A stretch of DNA of 64,000 nucleotides, from assembly GCF_900156805.1 (NCBI RefSeq), contig NZ_FTOQ01000002.1, forward strand, positions 248,001-312,000, given 5' to 3'. This stretch comes from Roseivivax lentus (GTDB lineage: Bacteria; Pseudomonadota; Alphaproteobacteria; Rhodobacterales; Rhodobacteraceae). Position numbers and translations under genes: made by a program. This document shows positions 26,267 through 35,240 of the stretch, in pieces. Below the pieces are notes generated by a model, which searched no databases, was not told the DNA's origin, and saw only the letters and a list, made by a program, of their open reading frames with translations. The first letter of the stretch is position 1; each line of letters opens with the position of its first letter.

Positions 26267-27625
26267 ATGGTACAAAATCCGCCCGATCTGCGCCCCGACC
26301 TCGCGCGCGCCCGCATCAACGAGACCGCCCGCCCCGGCCAGCCGACCATCGGCATGGTCTCGCTCGGCTGTCCCAAGGCGCTCGTGGACAGCGAACGCAT
26401 CCTGACGCGGCTCCGGGCCGAGGGCTACGGCATCTCGCCCGATTACCAGGGCGCGGACGCGGTCATCGTGAACACCTGCGGCTTTCTCGATTCGGCCAAG
26501 ATGGAAAGCCTCGAGGCCATCGGCGAGGCGCTGCGCGAGAACGGGCAGGTGATCGTCACCGGCTGTCTCGGCGCGGAGCCCGATGTCATCACCGGCGCGC
26601 ATCCGACCGTGCGGGCGGTGACCGGACCACACCAATACGAGCAGGTGCTCGACGCGGTGCATGGCGTCGTGCCGCCGTCGCCGGACCCGTTCGTGGATCT
26701 GCTGCCCGCGACGGGCGTGTCGCTCACGCCGCGGCATTACAGCTATCTCAAGATCGCCGAGGGCTGTAACCACAGCTGCAAGTTCTGCATCATCCCGGAC
26801 ATGCGCGGGCGGCTCGTCTCGCGGCCCCATCGCGCGGTGATGCGCGAGGCCGAGAAGCTGGTCGAGGCCGGCGTCCGCGAGCTTCTGGTCATCAGCCAGG
26901 ACACCTCGGCCTACGGCACCGACTGGAAGGAGCGTGAGGCGAAGTTCCCGATCCTCGATCTCGCGCGCGATCTCGGCAGTCTCGGGGCATGGGTGCGGAT
27001 GCATTACGTCTACCCTTACCCGCATGTGCGCGAGATGATCCCGCTGATGGCGGAAGGCGGCGTGCTGCCTTATCTCGACATCCCGTTCCAGCATGGGCAT
27101 CCGGATGTGCTCAAACGCATGGCGCGGCCCGCGGCCTCGTCGCGGACGCTCGACGAGATCGCGGCCTGGCGCGCGGCCTGCCCCGACATCACGCTGCGCT
27201 CGACCTTCATCGTGGGCTATCCGGGCGAGACCGAGGCGGAGTTCGAATACCTGCTCGACTGGCTCGAGGAGGCGCAGCTCGACCGGGTGGGGTGTTTCCA
27301 GTACGAAAACGTCGCGGGCGCGCGGTCGAACGATCTGCCGGATCACGTCGCCCCCGAGGTCAAGGAGGCGCGCTGGGCGCGGTTCATGGAAAAGGCCCAG
27401 GCCATTTCGGAGGCGAAGCTTGCGGCCAAGGTGGGCCGCGAGATGGAGGTCATCGTCGATCTCGTCGAAGACGACGCCGCCACTTGCCGGACCAAGGCCG
27501 ACGCGCCCGAGATCGACGGCAATCTCTTCATCGACGCGGGCCACGAGGGCCTGAGCCCTGGTGATATCGTCCGCGTCCGCGTGGACGAGGCGGGCGAATA
27601 CGACCTCTGGGGACAACTTTCGTGA
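26267..27625 (+). CDS. rimO: Ribosomal protein uS12 methylthiotransferase
   Basis: A 452-residue radical-SAM enzyme that methylthiolates Asp88-type residue of ribosomal protein S12. The N-terminal cluster cysteines are in [22 protein letters not shown] and TGCLGAEPD; the radical-SAM site is [17 protein letters not shown]; the C-terminal TRAM domain ends [29 protein letters not shown] distinguishes RimO from MiaB and MtaB. A short hairpin follows its stop. Confidence 0.95.
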   Translation: MVQNPPDLRPDLARARINETARPGQPTIGMVSLGCPKALVDSERILTRLRAEGYGISPDYQGADAVIVNTCGFLDSAKMESLEAIGEALRENGQVIVTGCLGAEPDVITGAHPTVRAVTGPHQYEQVLDAVHGVVPPSPDPFVDLLPATGVSLTPRHYSYLKIAEGCNHSCKFCIIPDMRGRLVSRPHRAVMREAEKLVEAGVRELLVISQDTSAYGTDWKEREAKFPILDLARDLGSLGAWVRMHYVYPYPHVREMIPLMAEGGVLPYLDIPFQHGHPDVLKRMARPAASSRTLDEIAAWRAACPDITLRSTFIVGYPGETEAEFEYLLDWLEEAQLDRVGCFQYENVAGARSNDLPDHVAPEVKEARWARFMEKAQAISEAKLAAKVGREMEVIVDLVEDDAATCRTKADAPEIDGNLFIDAGHEGLSPGDIVRVRVDEAGEYDLWGQLS

Positions 27626-27627
27626 AT

Positions 27628-27650
27628 CGATTCGGAGCGAATCGGCTTTT
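27628..27650 (+). terminator. Short terminator-like hairpin after rimO
   Basis: CGATTCG (27628-27634), loop GAG, CGAATCG (27638-27644), then GCTTTT. It begins three bases after the rimO stop. The 7-bp stem is weak but has a T tail. Confidence 0.55.
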
Positions 27651-27817
27651 GTGTTAAGAGGTAGGTGTTTTCATCGGTAACCGGGCGCAAGACGGGATGC
27701 GCGCATCGGGATGGACCGGCCTCAGGACCCCTTGGTTCGCTGCCTCGAAAAGCTTGGTCGCCCCTCTCGAAGTCCCGCACGCGCCGCCTTTTCAAATGGA
27801 CGTTTGAGCACCTTCAG

Positions 27818-27846
27818 GGCGCCTCCGTAACCGGGGGCGCCTTTTC
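27818..27846 (+). terminator. Strong rho-independent terminator before tdk
   Basis: A 10-bp stem (27818-27827 with 27832-27841, one G-T pair) with loop TAAC and a TTTT tail. About 170 bases without a convincing gene separate it from the rimO hairpin, so it may end a small RNA rather than rimO. Confidence 0.75.
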
Positions 27847-27893
27847 GCGCGCGGGGGTCTTGTCAATGGCCGGCCCCGGCGGCAGGAGGAGGC

Positions 27894-28475
27894 ATGGCCA
27901 AGCTCTATTTCATGTATTCCACGATGAACGCGGGCAAGTCGACGCTGCTGCTGCAGGCCGCGCATAACTACGAGGAGCGGGGCATGTCGGTCCTGCTGCT
28001 GACCGCGCATGTGGATGGCCGGGCGGGACCGGGACGGATCGGCAGCCGGATCGGGCTGGGGCGCGATGCGGAGACCTTCGCGCCCGAGGACGATCTTTTC
28101 GCGCGGCTCGGGGCGCGGCAGGCGGCGGGGGCGCTGGCATGCGTCTTCGTCGACGAGGCGCAGTTCCTGACCGAGCCCCAGGTTTGGCAATTGGCGCGCG
28201 CGGCGGATGACCTCGGTCTGCCGGTGATGTGCTACGGGCTCCGGGTGGATTTCCGGGGCCGGCTCTTTCCGGGCTCGGCCACGCTTCTGGCGCTGGCGGA
28301 CGATCTGCGGGAGGTGCGCACGATCTGCCATTGCGGGCGCAAGGCGACTATGGTGGTGCGGCAGGATGCGGCGGGCGCGGTCCTGCGCGAGGGCGCGCAA
28401 GTGCAGATCGGCGGCAACGAGACCTATCTGAGCCTCTGCCGCCGGCATTGGCGCGAGGCGGTCGGCGCGGAGTGA
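27894..28475 (+). CDS. tdk: Thymidine kinase
   Basis: A 193-residue type II thymidine kinase of the salvage pathway. LYFMYSTMNAGKSTLLLQ is the P-loop, ACVFVDEAQFLTEPQV the Walker B/DEAQF motif, and MCYGLRVDFRGRLFPGS the lasso entry. Zinc-finger cysteines are in TICHCGRKA and SLCRRH, slightly reduced from the C4 pattern (Cys, Cys, Cys, His visible). AGGAGG precedes the ATG. Length is normal. Confidence 0.95.
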   Translation: MAKLYFMYSTMNAGKSTLLLQAAHNYEERGMSVLLLTAHVDGRAGPGRIGSRIGLGRDAETFAPEDDLFARLGARQAAGALACVFVDEAQFLTEPQVWQLARAADDLGLPVMCYGLRVDFRGRLFPGSATLLALADDLREVRTICHCGRKATMVVRQDAAGAVLREGAQVQIGGNETYLSLCRRHWREAVGAE

Positions 28476-28497
28476 GACGTGGGGCGCGGCGGAGAAG

Positions 28498-28581
28498 GCC
28501 GGATCGACGGCCTTGGGCCGCCGATCCGGCGAGAGGCCAGCCTCTCGCGCTCTCCGGAGGTATTTTCGGTCCGGCCGTGAC
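28498..28581 (+). repeat. Double hairpin followed by a 25-mer shared with 63727-63751
   Basis: Hairpin 1 pairs 28498-28506 with 28522-28530 and continues inside as CGGCC/GGCCG. Hairpin 2 pairs GCGAGAGG (28529-28536) with CCTCTCGC (28541-28548). After 8 bases comes GAGGTATTTTCGGTCCG and then CGTGAC (28557-28581), 22 of 25 bases identical to the copy at 63.7 kb. It lies just after tdk and may be a recurrent terminator module. Confidence 0.6.
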
Positions 28582-28632
28582 AGCGGCGTGGCGCGGCTTA
28601 CCGGGCGTGGGACACGCGGGGAATGCGCGGGT

Positions 28633-29751
28633 TCAGGCCCGCTCGACGAGCACCGATCCCACCGAATAGCCCGCCCCGAAGGAGCAGATCACGCCGCGAT
28701 CGCCGGGGGCGAGATCGCCGGAATGCTTCGCGAAGGCGATGATCGAGCCCGCCGAGGAGGTGTTGGCGTAATCCTGCAGGATGTTCGGCTGTTCCTCGGG
28801 CGCCGGCGTGCGGCCCATCACCTTCTTGCCGATGAAATCGTTCATGGTCTTGTTGGCCTGGTGCAGCCAGACCCGCTTGAGATCCTCCGACGCCCAGCCC
28901 GCATCGGCCATATGCGCCGCGATATGGGCGGAGACCATGGGCAGCACTTCCTTGAAGACCTTGCGGCCGTTCTGCATGAACTGCATGTCGCGGCGATCCT
29001 CCATCGCGTCGCGGGTGCGGCGCAGAAAGCCGTTGTTGTTGCGGATATTGTTGGAGAACTCCGTCGCGCAGCGGGTGGACTGGACGAGGAAATGCGGCCC
29101 CGTCGCATCCTCGGCGCGTTCCAGCAGCACCGCGGTCGCCACGTCGCCGAAGATGAAATGGCAATCGCGGTCGCGCCATTCGAGGTGGCCCGAGGTGACT
29201 TCGGGCGAGATCACCAGCGCCTTGCGCACCGAGCCCGAGCGGATCATGTCGGCGGCCGCGTGGATGCCGAAGGTCGCCGAGGAACAGGCGACGTTCATGT
29301 CGAAGGCGAACCCGCCCGCGCCGAGCGCCTTCTGGATCTCGATGGCGATGGCGGGATAGGCGCGTTCGAAATTCGAGGCCGCGCAGATCACGAGGTCGAC
29401 CTCCGCGCCGTCGCGCCCGGCCTGCGCCAATGCGGTGCGCGCCGCGTCGAGGCCGATCTCGGCCATCAGCGACAGCTCGTCATCGCTGCGTTCGCGCAGG
29501 CGCGGATACATCCGGTCGGGATCGAGCACACCCGCCTTGTCGATCACGTAGCGCTGTTCGATGCCCGAGGCGGACAGGATGAATTCCGAGGAGGAATAGG
29601 GCTTGGCCTCCACGTCCCCGGCGGCGATCGCATCGGCATTGGCGGCGTTGAAGCGGTCCGCATGGGCATTGAAGGCCGCGACCAGTTCGTCGTTGGTGAC
29701 GACCTCATCGGGGGTGAAGACACCGGTGCCGGTGATCGCGGGGTGATGCAT
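28633..29751 (-). CDS. 3-oxoacyl-ACP synthase III-like (KAS III) enzyme
   Basis: A 372-residue thiolase-fold condensing enzyme. The catalytic triad is visible: Cys in DMNVACSSATFGIHAA (about 169), His in WLHQANKTMNDF (about 298) and Asn in ILQDYANTSSAGSI (about 329). It is longer than E. coli FabH (317 residues) with extra N-terminal residues (ANADAIAAGDVEAK region), as in the FabH-2/PA3286-like subgroup that uses medium-chain acyl-CoA. It may start fatty-acid synthesis from salvaged acyl groups; substrate not proven. GGAGG precedes ATG 29751. Confidence 0.88.
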   Translation of the reverse strand: MHHPAITGTGVFTPDEVVTNDELVAAFNAHADRFNAANADAIAAGDVEAKPYSSSEFILSASGIEQRYVIDKAGVLDPDRMYPRLRERSDDELSLMAEIGLDAARTALAQAGRDGAEVDLVICAASNFERAYPAIAIEIQKALGAGGFAFDMNVACSSATFGIHAAADMIRSGSVRKALVISPEVTSGHLEWRDRDCHFIFGDVATAVLLERAEDATGPHFLVQSTRCATEFSNNIRNNNGFLRRTRDAMEDRRDMQFMQNGRKVFKEVLPMVSAHIAAHMADAGWASEDLKRVWLHQANKTMNDFIGKKVMGRTPAPEEQPNILQDYANTSSAGSIIAFAKHSGDLAPGDRGVICSFGAGYSVGSVLVERA

Positions 29752-29819
29752 GGGAGCCTCCGTTTGCGTGGCGCAGGGCATATTGACTTGGGGTCAGGCC
29801 CGCAAGTCCGACGCGGCGT

Positions 29820-30158
29820 TCAATGCATGCGCGCGCCGTCCGGCACCGGGCGGTCGGGCGCCAGCAGAACGATGGCGCCGTCACCGTCCGCGCAGCCGAG
29901 GGTCAGCACCTCGGACATGAAGGGGCCGATCTGGCGGGGGGCGAAATTCACCACCGCCATGACCTGCCGCCCGATCAGCGCCTCGGGCGCGTAATGCTCG
30001 GTGATCTGGGCCGAGCTCTTCTTTTCGCCGATCGCGGGGCCGAAATCGATCCAGAGCTTGATCGCGGGTTTGCGGGCCTCGGGGAAGGGCTCGGCGCGGA
30101 TGATCGTGCCCGCGCGGATGTCGACGCGCAGGAAATCGCCGAAGCTCGCCGCGGTCAT
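29820..30158 (-). CDS. csaA: CsaA-like tRNA-binding domain protein
   Basis: A 112-residue protein with the EMAP/OB-fold tRNA-binding domain: [20 protein letters not shown], then SSAQITEHY and [19 protein letters not shown], ending in [19 protein letters not shown]. This is the CsaA pattern, a dimeric tRNA-binding, chaperone-like protein first linked to secretion. The start overlaps the proC stop by four bases, so the two are translationally coupled. Confidence 0.92.
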   Translation of the reverse strand: MTAASFGDFLRVDIRAGTIIRAEPFPEARKPAIKLWIDFGPAIGEKKSSAQITEHYAPEALIGRQVMAVVNFAPRQIGPFMSEVLTLGCADGDGAIVLLAPDRPVPDGARMH

Positions 30159-30967
30159 TGGCCGAGTTCGCGCGACCGCGCCGCCGCGGCCTTCACCGTG
30201 GCGCGCATCAGCGGCGGAAGCCCGGTCTCGTCGTTCATCAGCACATCGAGCCCCGCCTGGGTCGTGCCGTTGGGCGAGGTCACGTTCTCGCGCAGCGTGC
30301 CCGGATCGGTGCCGGTCTGCTGGGCCAGCGCCCCGGCGCCCGCAACGGTCGCGCGCGCCAGCGCGAGCGCCAGGTCCGGGGCGAGGCCCTCGGCCTCGCC
30401 GGCGGCGGCGAGGCATTCGATCATGTGGAAGACATAGGCCGGGCCCGATCCCGAAACGCCGGTCACCGCATCCATCTGCGCCTCGTCCTCGAGCGTCACC
30501 ACCTCGCCCACCGCCGAAAGCAGCAGATCGGCCTGCGCGTAGTGATCCTCGGTCGTGTGGGCATTGCCGATGATCGCGGTGATGCCCTGGCCCACCGCGG
30601 CGGGCGTGTTGGGCATGGCGCGGATGACCGGCGTCGCCTCGCCCATCAGCGCTTCGTATTTCGCGATGGGCACCCCGGCCGCGACTGACAGGAAGAGCGT
30701 GGTGCCGTTGCCCATGCCCTGCAGTCCGGGCAGCGCGTCGTTCATCATCTGCGGCTTGACTGCCACCAGCACGATGGCGGGGCTGTCGGGCAGGGCGGTG
30801 TTGAGATGCACGCCCGTGCCCTTGAGCCAGGCCGAGGGCGCGGGGTCCCGCACGGTCACGCTTTCGGGCGGCAATCCGCGATTGAGCCAGCCTTCCAGCA
30901 TCGCCGAGCCCATCTTGCCGCAGCCCAGCAGGACGAGGCCGCGTTTCGCGATTTCGGTGTCTTTCAT
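30155..30967 (-). CDS. proC: Pyrroline-5-carboxylate reductase
   Basis: A 270-residue enzyme for the last step of proline synthesis, reducing P5C with NAD(P)[20 protein letters not shown] is the Rossmann loop; [15 protein letters not shown] and [17 protein letters not shown] are conserved active-site segments; [17 protein letters not shown] is the C-terminal signature. ATG 30967 has GAGGAG 7 bases upstream and is preferred to TTG 30973. Confidence 0.96.
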   Translation of the reverse strand: MKDTEIAKRGLVLLGCGKMGSAMLEGWLNRGLPPESVTVRDPAPSAWLKGTGVHLNTALPDSPAIVLVAVKPQMMNDALPGLQGMGNGTTLFLSVAAGVPIAKYEALMGEATPVIRAMPNTPAAVGQGITAIIGNAHTTEDHYAQADLLLSAVGEVVTLEDEAQMDAVTGVSGSGPAYVFHMIECLAAAGEAEGLAPDLALALARATVAGAGALAQQTGTDPGTLRENVTSPNGTTQAGLDVLMNDETGLPPLMRATVKAAAARSRELGQ

Positions 30968-31068
30968 GCGCAAGCTCCTCTCATCAGCCGGGGCACGATG
31001 GCGGGCCGTCCGGCGCGGCGCAAGCGGTTCCTCGGCCGAACGCCCCGAGCCGGTGCCGGGGCCCGGGA

Positions 31069-31087
31069 TTGTGACAGCCCGTCACAA
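31069..31087. promoter_or_regulatory. Inverted repeat TTGTGAC-n5-GTCACAA
   Basis: A perfect 7-bp inverted repeat with a five-base spacer, 78 bases before the YHS gene and 102 bases before proC on the other strand. It resembles a CRP/FNR half-site pair but is one base wider than TGTGA-N6-TCACA. Binding factor unknown. Confidence 0.4.
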
Positions 31088-31164
31088 GGCGGTGACGGCC
31101 ATGGCGGTTCCGGCGGCGGGTCGCCATCTGACGGGCATCGCAGAGAAATAGAGGAGGAGACATC

Positions 31165-31641
31165 ATGCAGATCAATCGTCGCCGGATCATCGCGTTCGGT
31201 GCGGCCCTGCCGGTCGCGGCGCTGGCGGGCGGCCTCGCCACCATGAGCCATGCGCAGAGCCTGGCCCCGGTCTATGCCGAGGGCGGTATTGCCATCGACG
31301 GGACCGACCCCGTCGCCTATTTCACCGAAGGCCGCCCCGTGCCGGGCGATCCCGCGATCGCGCTTGATTGGAATGGTGCGACCTGGCGTTTCGCGAGCGT
31401 CGCCAATCGCGACGCCTTCGCCGTCGATCCCGAGGCCTATGCCCCGCAATTCGGCGGCTATTGCGCCTGGGCGGTGAGCGAGGGCTACACCGCCTCGACG
31501 GTGCCCGAGGCCTGGAGCATCGTCGATGGCAAGCTTTACCTGAATTACTCGCGCCGAATCCAGAAGCGCTGGGAGCGCGACGTGCCGGGCAATATCAGCC
31601 GGGGCAACGTCAACTGGCCGACGCTTCTGGGCGCGTCCTGA
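31165..31641 (+). CDS. Exported YHS-domain protein
   Basis: A 158-residue protein with a twin-arginine-like signal (NRRRIIAFGAALPVAALAGG, likely cleaved after SHA). The mature part is a YHS domain: AIDGTDPVAYFTEGRPV, WNGATWRFASVANRDAF, PQFGGYCAWAVSEGYTA with a cysteine, and LYLNYSRRIQKRWERD. YHS domains bind metals or sit beside metal transporters; in this exported form the role is unknown. GAGGAG precedes the ATG. An inverted repeat lies 78 bases upstream. Confidence 0.88.
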   Translation: MQINRRRIIAFGAALPVAALAGGLATMSHAQSLAPVYAEGGIAIDGTDPVAYFTEGRPVPGDPAIALDWNGATWRFASVANRDAFAVDPEAYAPQFGGYCAWAVSEGYTASTVPEAWSIVDGKLYLNYSRRIQKRWERDVPGNISRGNVNWPTLLGAS

Positions 31642-31708
31642 GGCGCTGGTCGGCGCCGCGTGAAGATGGGGCCCCGGCGCATGGCCGGGGCGCCACATCC
31701 GCCGGCGA

Positions 31709-32041
31709 TCAGCCGCCCGGTGCCTTGTAGGATTTCGCGATCCGGCCCGCTTTCTTCTGGATCTCGGTGAATTCCTCCGACGTGTAGGCGCGGATCGTCC
31801 TGAGATTGCTGACCGCGCCGCTGGCGCCGGTCACCATCAGACCGGCCATAAGGTCCGCGGCGTCGTCGATGGTGACCTTGATCGAGAAATCCTTGTCGCC
31901 CGTCGTCATGTAGAAGCTCTCGAGCTTGCCGCCTGCGGCTTCGACCACCGCCCGCGCCGCGGCCTCGCGGTCGCTCGGGCTGTCGATCATCGCCTTCATG
32001 GCGCCAGCCGTGTAGTTCCCGGTCACGATAAATCTCGGCAT
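31709..32041 (-). CDS. GYD-domain protein
   Basis: A 110-residue ferredoxin-like dimeric alpha-beta protein: PRFIVTGNYTAGAMKAMID, GGKLESFYMTTGDKDFSIKV (the G-x-D region) and GAVSNLRTIRAYTSEEF match the GYD family. No function is established. The start at 32041 has GGGGAGG upstream. It faces the YHS gene across a GC hairpin (31671-31691) that could stop transcription both ways. Confidence 0.8.
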   Translation of the reverse strand: MPRFIVTGNYTAGAMKAMIDSPSDREAAARAVVEAAGGKLESFYMTTGDKDFSIKVTIDDAADLMAGLMVTGASGAVSNLRTIRAYTSEEFTEIQKKAGRIAKSYKAPGG

Positions 32042-32170
32042 CACGTCCTCCCCCCGGAGCGCTGATGCGAACCGCCGTCGGACACCGCGCCCGTCAATCC
32101 GGCTCACGTGCTCCTGCGGGCACCATATCACGAAACCGTCAAATTGGGGATGCGGTCGTGCCGGGCGCTC

Positions 32171-32572
32171 TCATGCGTCGCCCGCGACCACGGCGTCGAC
32201 CTCGATCTCGACCAGCCATTCGGGATTGACGAACCGGGTGACCGCCATGATCGTGTCGACCGGGCGGGCGTCCCGGCAATAGAGCTTGCGGGCCTCGATC
32301 GCGGGTCTCCAGTTCTCGATATCGGTCAGGATCACCCGGGTGCGGACGATGTCCTGCAGACCCGATCCGGCCTCGAGCAGCGCCGCCTCGATGATGTCGA
32401 AGCAGCGGCGGGTCTGGGCGAAGACGTCGCCGACGCCCACGGTCTTGCGATCCGCATCGACCGGGGCGGTGCCGCCGACGGCGATGACGTTGCCGACCCG
32501 CACGGCGCGGCTGAAGCCCACGATGGCCTCCATCGGGTTGCCGTTCGAGATCAATCTCCGTTCATGTGCCAT
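32171..32572 (-). CDS. RidA/YjgF family protein
   Basis: A 133-residue member of the Rid superfamily: FSRAVRVGNVIAVGGTAPVD, FAQTRRCFDIIEAALLEAG, IVRTRVILTDIENW and PEWLVEIEVDAVV. The late glutamate (VEIEV) and arginine in VRTRV match the enamine/imine deaminase site only in part, since the canonical R-x-x-V and E-x-x-A are shifted, so it may belong to an Rid1-7 subgroup with another substrate. GGAGG lies upstream. Confidence 0.88.
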   Translation of the reverse strand: MAHERRLISNGNPMEAIVGFSRAVRVGNVIAVGGTAPVDADRKTVGVGDVFAQTRRCFDIIEAALLEAGSGLQDIVRTRVILTDIENWRPAIEARKLYCRDARPVDTIMAVTRFVNPEWLVEIEVDAVVAGDA

Positions 32573-32643
32573 GGCCGTCGCCTCCCTGCCGGATCGGGCA
32601 CAAGTGTCGCATGAAATGCGTCCCGCGTCCTGCCACGCCCATG

Positions 32644-32715
32644 AAAAACGCGGCCGCTTGGGAGGAGTGCGGCCGCGCAGGTACTCTGACCGGGCGGGGA
32701 GAAGCGCCCGGTCAG
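32644..32715 (-). terminator. Terminator of the YbjN gene, two stacked hairpins
   Basis: The first hairpin, 32705-32715 with 32686-32696 (11 bp), includes the YbjN stop codon. The second, CGCGGCCGC (32649-32657) with GCGGCCGCG (32669-32677), is followed on the minus strand by TTTTT (32644-32648), a classic terminator. Confidence 0.85.
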
Positions 32716-33212
32716 GCCGTTCCGTAGGCTTCCGAGATGGCGATCTGCATCGCCTCGGCGGGGGTCTGGCCACCCCAGACCATCAGCTGGAAGGCGGGAT
32801 AAAGGCGTTCGGAGGCCATGACTGCGGCGCCGATCATCGTGTCGATCTGCTCGGGCACGGCGATCTGGCCGCCCGACAGGACGAGGCCGTACTTGTAGAC
32901 CATGAGCTTCTGATCGCCCCAATAGGAGAACCCGCCGGCCCAGCATTGATCGTTCGCGCGGTTCAGCCCCTCGTAAAGCGCGGGCAGCCGGTCGTCGGGC
33001 GGCTCCATCTCGAAGGTGCAGATCAGCCGGAGCGTCTCGTCGTAGCCCGACCAGGCGAGCGTGATGGAATAGGTGCGCCACTGGCCTTCGACGGCCATGG
33101 CAATCTGATCTTCGCCGATCCGGTCGAAATCCCAGTCGTGATGCTCGGCCAGGTGTTCGACGATGTCGATGGGGTGAAGATCTTCGGACAGAAACGCCTC
33201 GGACACTGCCAT
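32712..33212 (-). CDS. YbjN domain-containing protein
   Basis: A 166-residue acidic protein of the YbjN family, similar in fold to type III secretion chaperones: HPIDIVEHLAEHHDWDFDRI, GQWRTYSITLAWSGYDETLR, CTFEMEPPDDRLPALYEGLN and ending MVWGGQTPAEAMQIAISEAY. Function in alphaproteobacteria is unknown; overexpressed E. coli YbjN affects motility and stress. GAGG precedes ATG 33212; the in-frame ATG at 33224 is part of the same leader and less likely. Confidence 0.85.
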   Translation of the reverse strand: MAVSEAFLSEDLHPIDIVEHLAEHHDWDFDRIGEDQIAMAVEGQWRTYSITLAWSGYDETLRLICTFEMEPPDDRLPALYEGLNRANDQCWAGGFSYWGDQKLMVYKYGLVLSGGQIAVPEQIDTMIGAAVMASERLYPAFQLMVWGGQTPAEAMQIAISEAYGTA

Positions 33213-33224
33213 GGGCCACCTCAT

Positions 33225-33561
33225 GTGTTGTAGCGGAGGGGGCTGGCAGCGCCCCCTAGCGCTTGGTGCCTGCTCTAGGAGAGGGAAAGATGTGCCCTGC
33301 TCCTACGAGATATGGTGCCTGCGTCCGAGCCGTCCTGTAAAGCGATATTTTCCCGTGGCCGACAATAAGTTGTGGATGATCTCACGGGGCGCTCAAGATG
33401 AGGACTGTGGATAAGTGCGCAGCAAGGCCGCCACGCCACCCGCCTGCGCGGCTTTTCGGCGCGGCGCGCACCCGCGGCAAAGGCTGCGGATTGGCTGGCA
33501 TTCACCGCGCTTCTGCTCTATCTGCCGGGCACGCGCGACCGCGCCAAGTGCAGGAGATCCG
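33225..33561. other. Gene-free stretch before ribB
   Basis: 337 bases without a convincing gene. It holds a 7-bp GC hairpin near 33233-33260 and two DnaA-box-like 9-mers: TGTGGATGA (33371-33379, one mismatch) and TGTGGATAA (33406-33414, perfect). I looked for an FMN riboswitch in front of ribB and saw none. The ribB ribosome site AGGAG is at the end. Confidence 0.5.
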
Positions 33562-34689
33562 ATGACCGATTACGAAGCCCCGGGACCCGTCGAAGAAAAC
33601 TGGCGCGACGCGATCTCGTCCACGGAGGAGATCATCGAGGAGGCGCGCAACGGGCGGATGTTCATCCTCGTCGATCACGAGGACCGCGAGAACGAGGGCG
33701 ACCTGGTGATCCCGGCGCAGATGGCGACCCCCGATGCGATCAACTTCATGGCCACTCACGGGCGCGGGCTGATCTGCCTGTCGATGACCCGCGAGCGGAT
33801 CGAGGATCTGGGGCTCGAACTCATGTCCTCGAACAATTCCTCGCGTCACGAGACGGCCTTCACCATCTCGATCGAGGCGCGCGAGGGCGTGACGACCGGC
33901 ATCTCGGCGGCGGACCGGGCCCGCACCGTGGCGGTGGCCATCGACAGCGCCAAGGGGCCGCAGGATATCGCGACGCCCGGCCATGTGTTTCCGCTGCGCG
34001 CCAAGGATGGCGGCGTCCTCGTGCGCGCGGGCCATACCGAGGCGGCGGTCGATATCTCGCGGCTCGCGGGCCTCAATCCGTCGGGCGTGATCTGCGAGAT
34101 CATGAACGAGGACGGCACCATGTCGCGGCTGCCGGAACTGGTGGCCTTCGGTCAGCGTCACAACATCAAGATCGGCACCATCTCGGACCTGATCGCCTAC
34201 CGTCGGCGGCACGACAATCTCGTGCGGGTCGAGAAAGAGGAGAGCATCATCTCGGAATTCGGCGGCGAATGGCAGATGCGGGTCTTCGCCGACAGCACCC
34301 ATGGCGACGAACATATCGCGCTGGTGAAGGGTGACATCACCAGCGACGCGCCCGTTCTGGTGCGGATGCACGCGCTCGATCCGATGCTCGACATCGTGGG
34401 CACGGGCCCGGAGCGGCGCGCGGATGAATTCCGCGACGCGATGCGGATCGTCGCCGAAGAGGGGCGCGGCGCCGTCATCCTGCTGCGCGACACCTCGATG
34501 AAGCTCGGCAATACGCAGGATGTGAGCCCCTCGACCCTCCGGCAATACGGGCTTGGCGCGCAGATCCTCTCCTCGCTCGGCCTGTCGAAGCTGATCCTCC
34601 TGACCAATTCGCCGACGCCCAAGGTCGTGGGCCTCGATGCCTACGGGCTCGAGATCGTCGGCACCCGCAAGATATCGGAGCTTGGCTGA
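33562..34689 (+). CDS. ribB: 3,4-dihydroxy-2-butanone-4-phosphate synthase with degenerate GTP cyclohydrolase II domain
   Basis: A 375-residue RibBA-shaped protein for riboflavin synthesis. The N-terminal domain is intact: [44 protein letters not shown] and [13 protein letters not shown] with [14 protein letters not shown]. It makes the four-carbon unit from ribulose 5-phosphate. The C-terminal domain (about 215-375) keeps the GCHII fold but lacks the zinc cysteines of the R-x-H-x-x-C-x-x-G-D motif; [16 protein letters not shown] stands there instead, so cyclohydrolase activity is not expected. ribH follows with a one-base overlap. Confidence 0.93.
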   Translation: MTDYEAPGPVEENWRDAISSTEEIIEEARNGRMFILVDHEDRENEGDLVIPAQMATPDAINFMATHGRGLICLSMTRERIEDLGLELMSSNNSSRHETAFTISIEAREGVTTGISAADRARTVAVAIDSAKGPQDIATPGHVFPLRAKDGGVLVRAGHTEAAVDISRLAGLNPSGVICEIMNEDGTMSRLPELVAFGQRHNIKIGTISDLIAYRRRHDNLVRVEKEESIISEFGGEWQMRVFADSTHGDEHIALVKGDITSDAPVLVRMHALDPMLDIVGTGPERRADEFRDAMRIVAEEGRGAVILLRDTSMKLGNTQDVSPSTLRQYGLGAQILSSLGLSKLILLTNSPTPKVVGLDAYGLEIVGTRKISELG

Positions 34690-35240
34690 TGGCCACGAAC
34701 GAGACGCATTACACCCTGCCGCGCGGACAGGTCGACAAGCCCACCAAGGTGCTGATCGTCGTGGCGCCCTATTACCGGGACGTGGCCGACCAGCTGATCG
34801 CCGGCGCCCGCGCCGAGATCGAGGCCTGGGGCGCCACCCATGAGCTGATTGAGGTGCCCGGCGCGCTGGAAGTGCCCACCGCCATCGGCATGGCCGAGCG
34901 GATGTCGGATTTCGACGCCTATGTGGCCTTGGGCTGCGTCATCCGCGGCGAGACCACCCATTACGAGACCGTGTGCAACGACAGCTCGCGCGGGATCACC
35001 CTGCTGGGGCTGCAGGGGCTGTGCGTCGGCAACGGCATCCTGACGGTCGAGACCAAGGCGCAGGCGGATGTGCGCGCCGAGGCGGAGGGCCAGAACAAGG
35101 GCGGCGGCGCGGCCGCGGCGGCCTTGCATCTTCTGACCCTCGCCCGTAAGTGGGGCGCCTCGCGCAAGGGCGTGGGCTTCGTGCCCCAGCGCGATGAAAC
35201 GCAACTTGCAGGCGACACCAAGGGTACGCGCGACGCATGA
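34689..35240 (+). CDS. ribH: 6,7-dimethyl-8-ribityllumazine synthase
   Basis: A 183-residue lumazine synthase that joins the RibB product with the ribitylaminouracil intermediate. VLIVVAPYYRDVADQLIAGA, IEVPGALEVPTAIGMA and YVALGCVIRGETTHYETVCN are the family motifs with the active-site histidine in the last. About 30 residues longer at the C terminus than minimal RibH. It sits between ribB and nusB, overlapping each (TGATG and ATGA), an order common in alphaproteobacteria. Confidence 0.95.
   Translation: MATNETHYTLPRGQVDKPTKVLIVVAPYYRDVADQLIAGARAEIEAWGATHELIEVPGALEVPTAIGMAERMSDFDAYVALGCVIRGETTHYETVCNDSSRGITLLGLQGLCVGNGILTVETKAQADVRAEAEGQNKGGGAAAAALHLLTLARKWGASRKGVGFVPQRDETQLAGDTKGTRDA

Noticed and set aside
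33371-33414. Chromosomal replication origin
   Set aside because: Two DnaA-like boxes without an AT-rich unwinding region or origin-associated genes are not enough.
33225-33561. FMN riboswitch upstream of ribB
   Set aside because: I looked for the conserved FMN aptamer segments (for example GGGGCAGGGTGAAA-like) and found none.
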